Assembly (NCBI GenBank): GCA_030144725.1
Contig: JASKMD010000028.1
Location: 124,001-188,000 of the forward strand
DNA from: Haematococcus lacustris
Taxonomy: Eukaryota; Chlorophyta; Chlorophyceae; Chlamydomonadales; Haematococcaceae
Reading direction: 5' to 3'
Length of the DNA: 64,000 nucleotides
Shown here: piece after piece, positions 63,939 to 64,000 of the stretch
How positions within the stretch are numbered: position 1 is the first letter of the stretch
Layout of the letters: each line of letters begins with the position of its first letter
The notes under the pieces: generated by a model
Told to the model about the DNA's origin: nothing
The model's input: only the letters and a program-made list of their open reading frames with translations
The model's database searches: none
Translations under genes and position numbers: made by a program

Positions 63939-64000
63939 CTGCACAGCAGTCAGCCAACCATTACTACGCGACCTACATTCACAACCGCCTTTATCTGCCT
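63939..64000. other. Window edge
   Basis: Probable intron of the preceding minus-strand gene; too short to say more. Confidence 0.3.

Overview
The window is nuclear DNA of a eukaryote, most likely a GC-rich green alga of the Chlamydomonadales (a Haematococcus-like genome would fit). The evidence is many short coding exons separated by small GT-AG (a few GC-AG) introns, TGTAA-type polyadenylation signals near several gene ends, TTAGGG-type telomere-like runs inside introns, a FUN14 protein of plant/algal type, RNI-type leucine-rich-repeat (LRR) proteins, and Copia, hAT, PIF/Harbinger and CACTA-like transposons. Species assignment is inference.

Layout. 1-4.8 kb: 3' part of a plus-strand LRR gene whose last exon carries seven NPF (EH-domain-binding) motifs. 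6.0-16.0 kb: a plus-strand LRR gene reconstructed from 18 exons that read as one continuous repeat protein; its introns contain huge low-complexity arrays (350 bp of CCCCCT; 2.9 kb of CTGCCG/CTGCAACCC with a ~1,018-bp higher-order period). 16.9-18.9 kb: a complete five-exon FUN14 gene with an EF-hand-like loop. 20.4-23.3 kb and 33.3-35.2 kb: two nearly identical copies of a ~1.94-kb segment with one hypothetical minus-strand ORF; copy 1 carries a 912-bp hAT-like insertion whose empty site is preserved in copy 2. 23.7-25.0 kb: remains of a PIF/Harbinger element.

25.0-31.7 kb: a CACTA-like element with 20-bp imperfect terminal inverted repeats and long inverted subterminal satellite arrays. It holds two divergent genes, both lacking their 5' ends: a 2-oxoglutarate/Fe(II) dioxygenase-like gene and a probable transposase C-terminus. 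A full-length paralogue of the dioxygenase (8 exons, 751 codons, exact reading-frame closure) lies at 54.4-57.8 kb behind the same terminus and array type. 31.7-46.2 kb is a nest of repeats: a repeat unit in two copies, one split by a 3,666-bp non-autonomous CACTA-like element (empty site present in the other copy), one split by a 608-bp insertion (empty site in the first); TTTAGTTCC MITEs; a long foldback palindrome; and an apparently intact Copia element (40.1-45.6 kb) with near-identical LTRs. 46.3-51.4 kb: a second Copia element with a premature stop, cut off by a CACTA terminus. 57.9-62.8 kb: three diverged F-box-like/LRR-like paralogues, one frameshifted. 63.1-63.9 kb: C-terminal part of a nuclear, Ala/Gly-rich protein.

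How parts relate. The left ~16 kb plus the FUN14 gene look like ordinary host genes. From ~22 kb on the window is dominated by mobile elements that share a palindrome, AGGACCCTG(TA/CG)CAGGGTCCT, and can be ordered by who interrupts whom. Several single-base frame breaks in otherwise coherent coding sequence may be assembly errors rather than biology.
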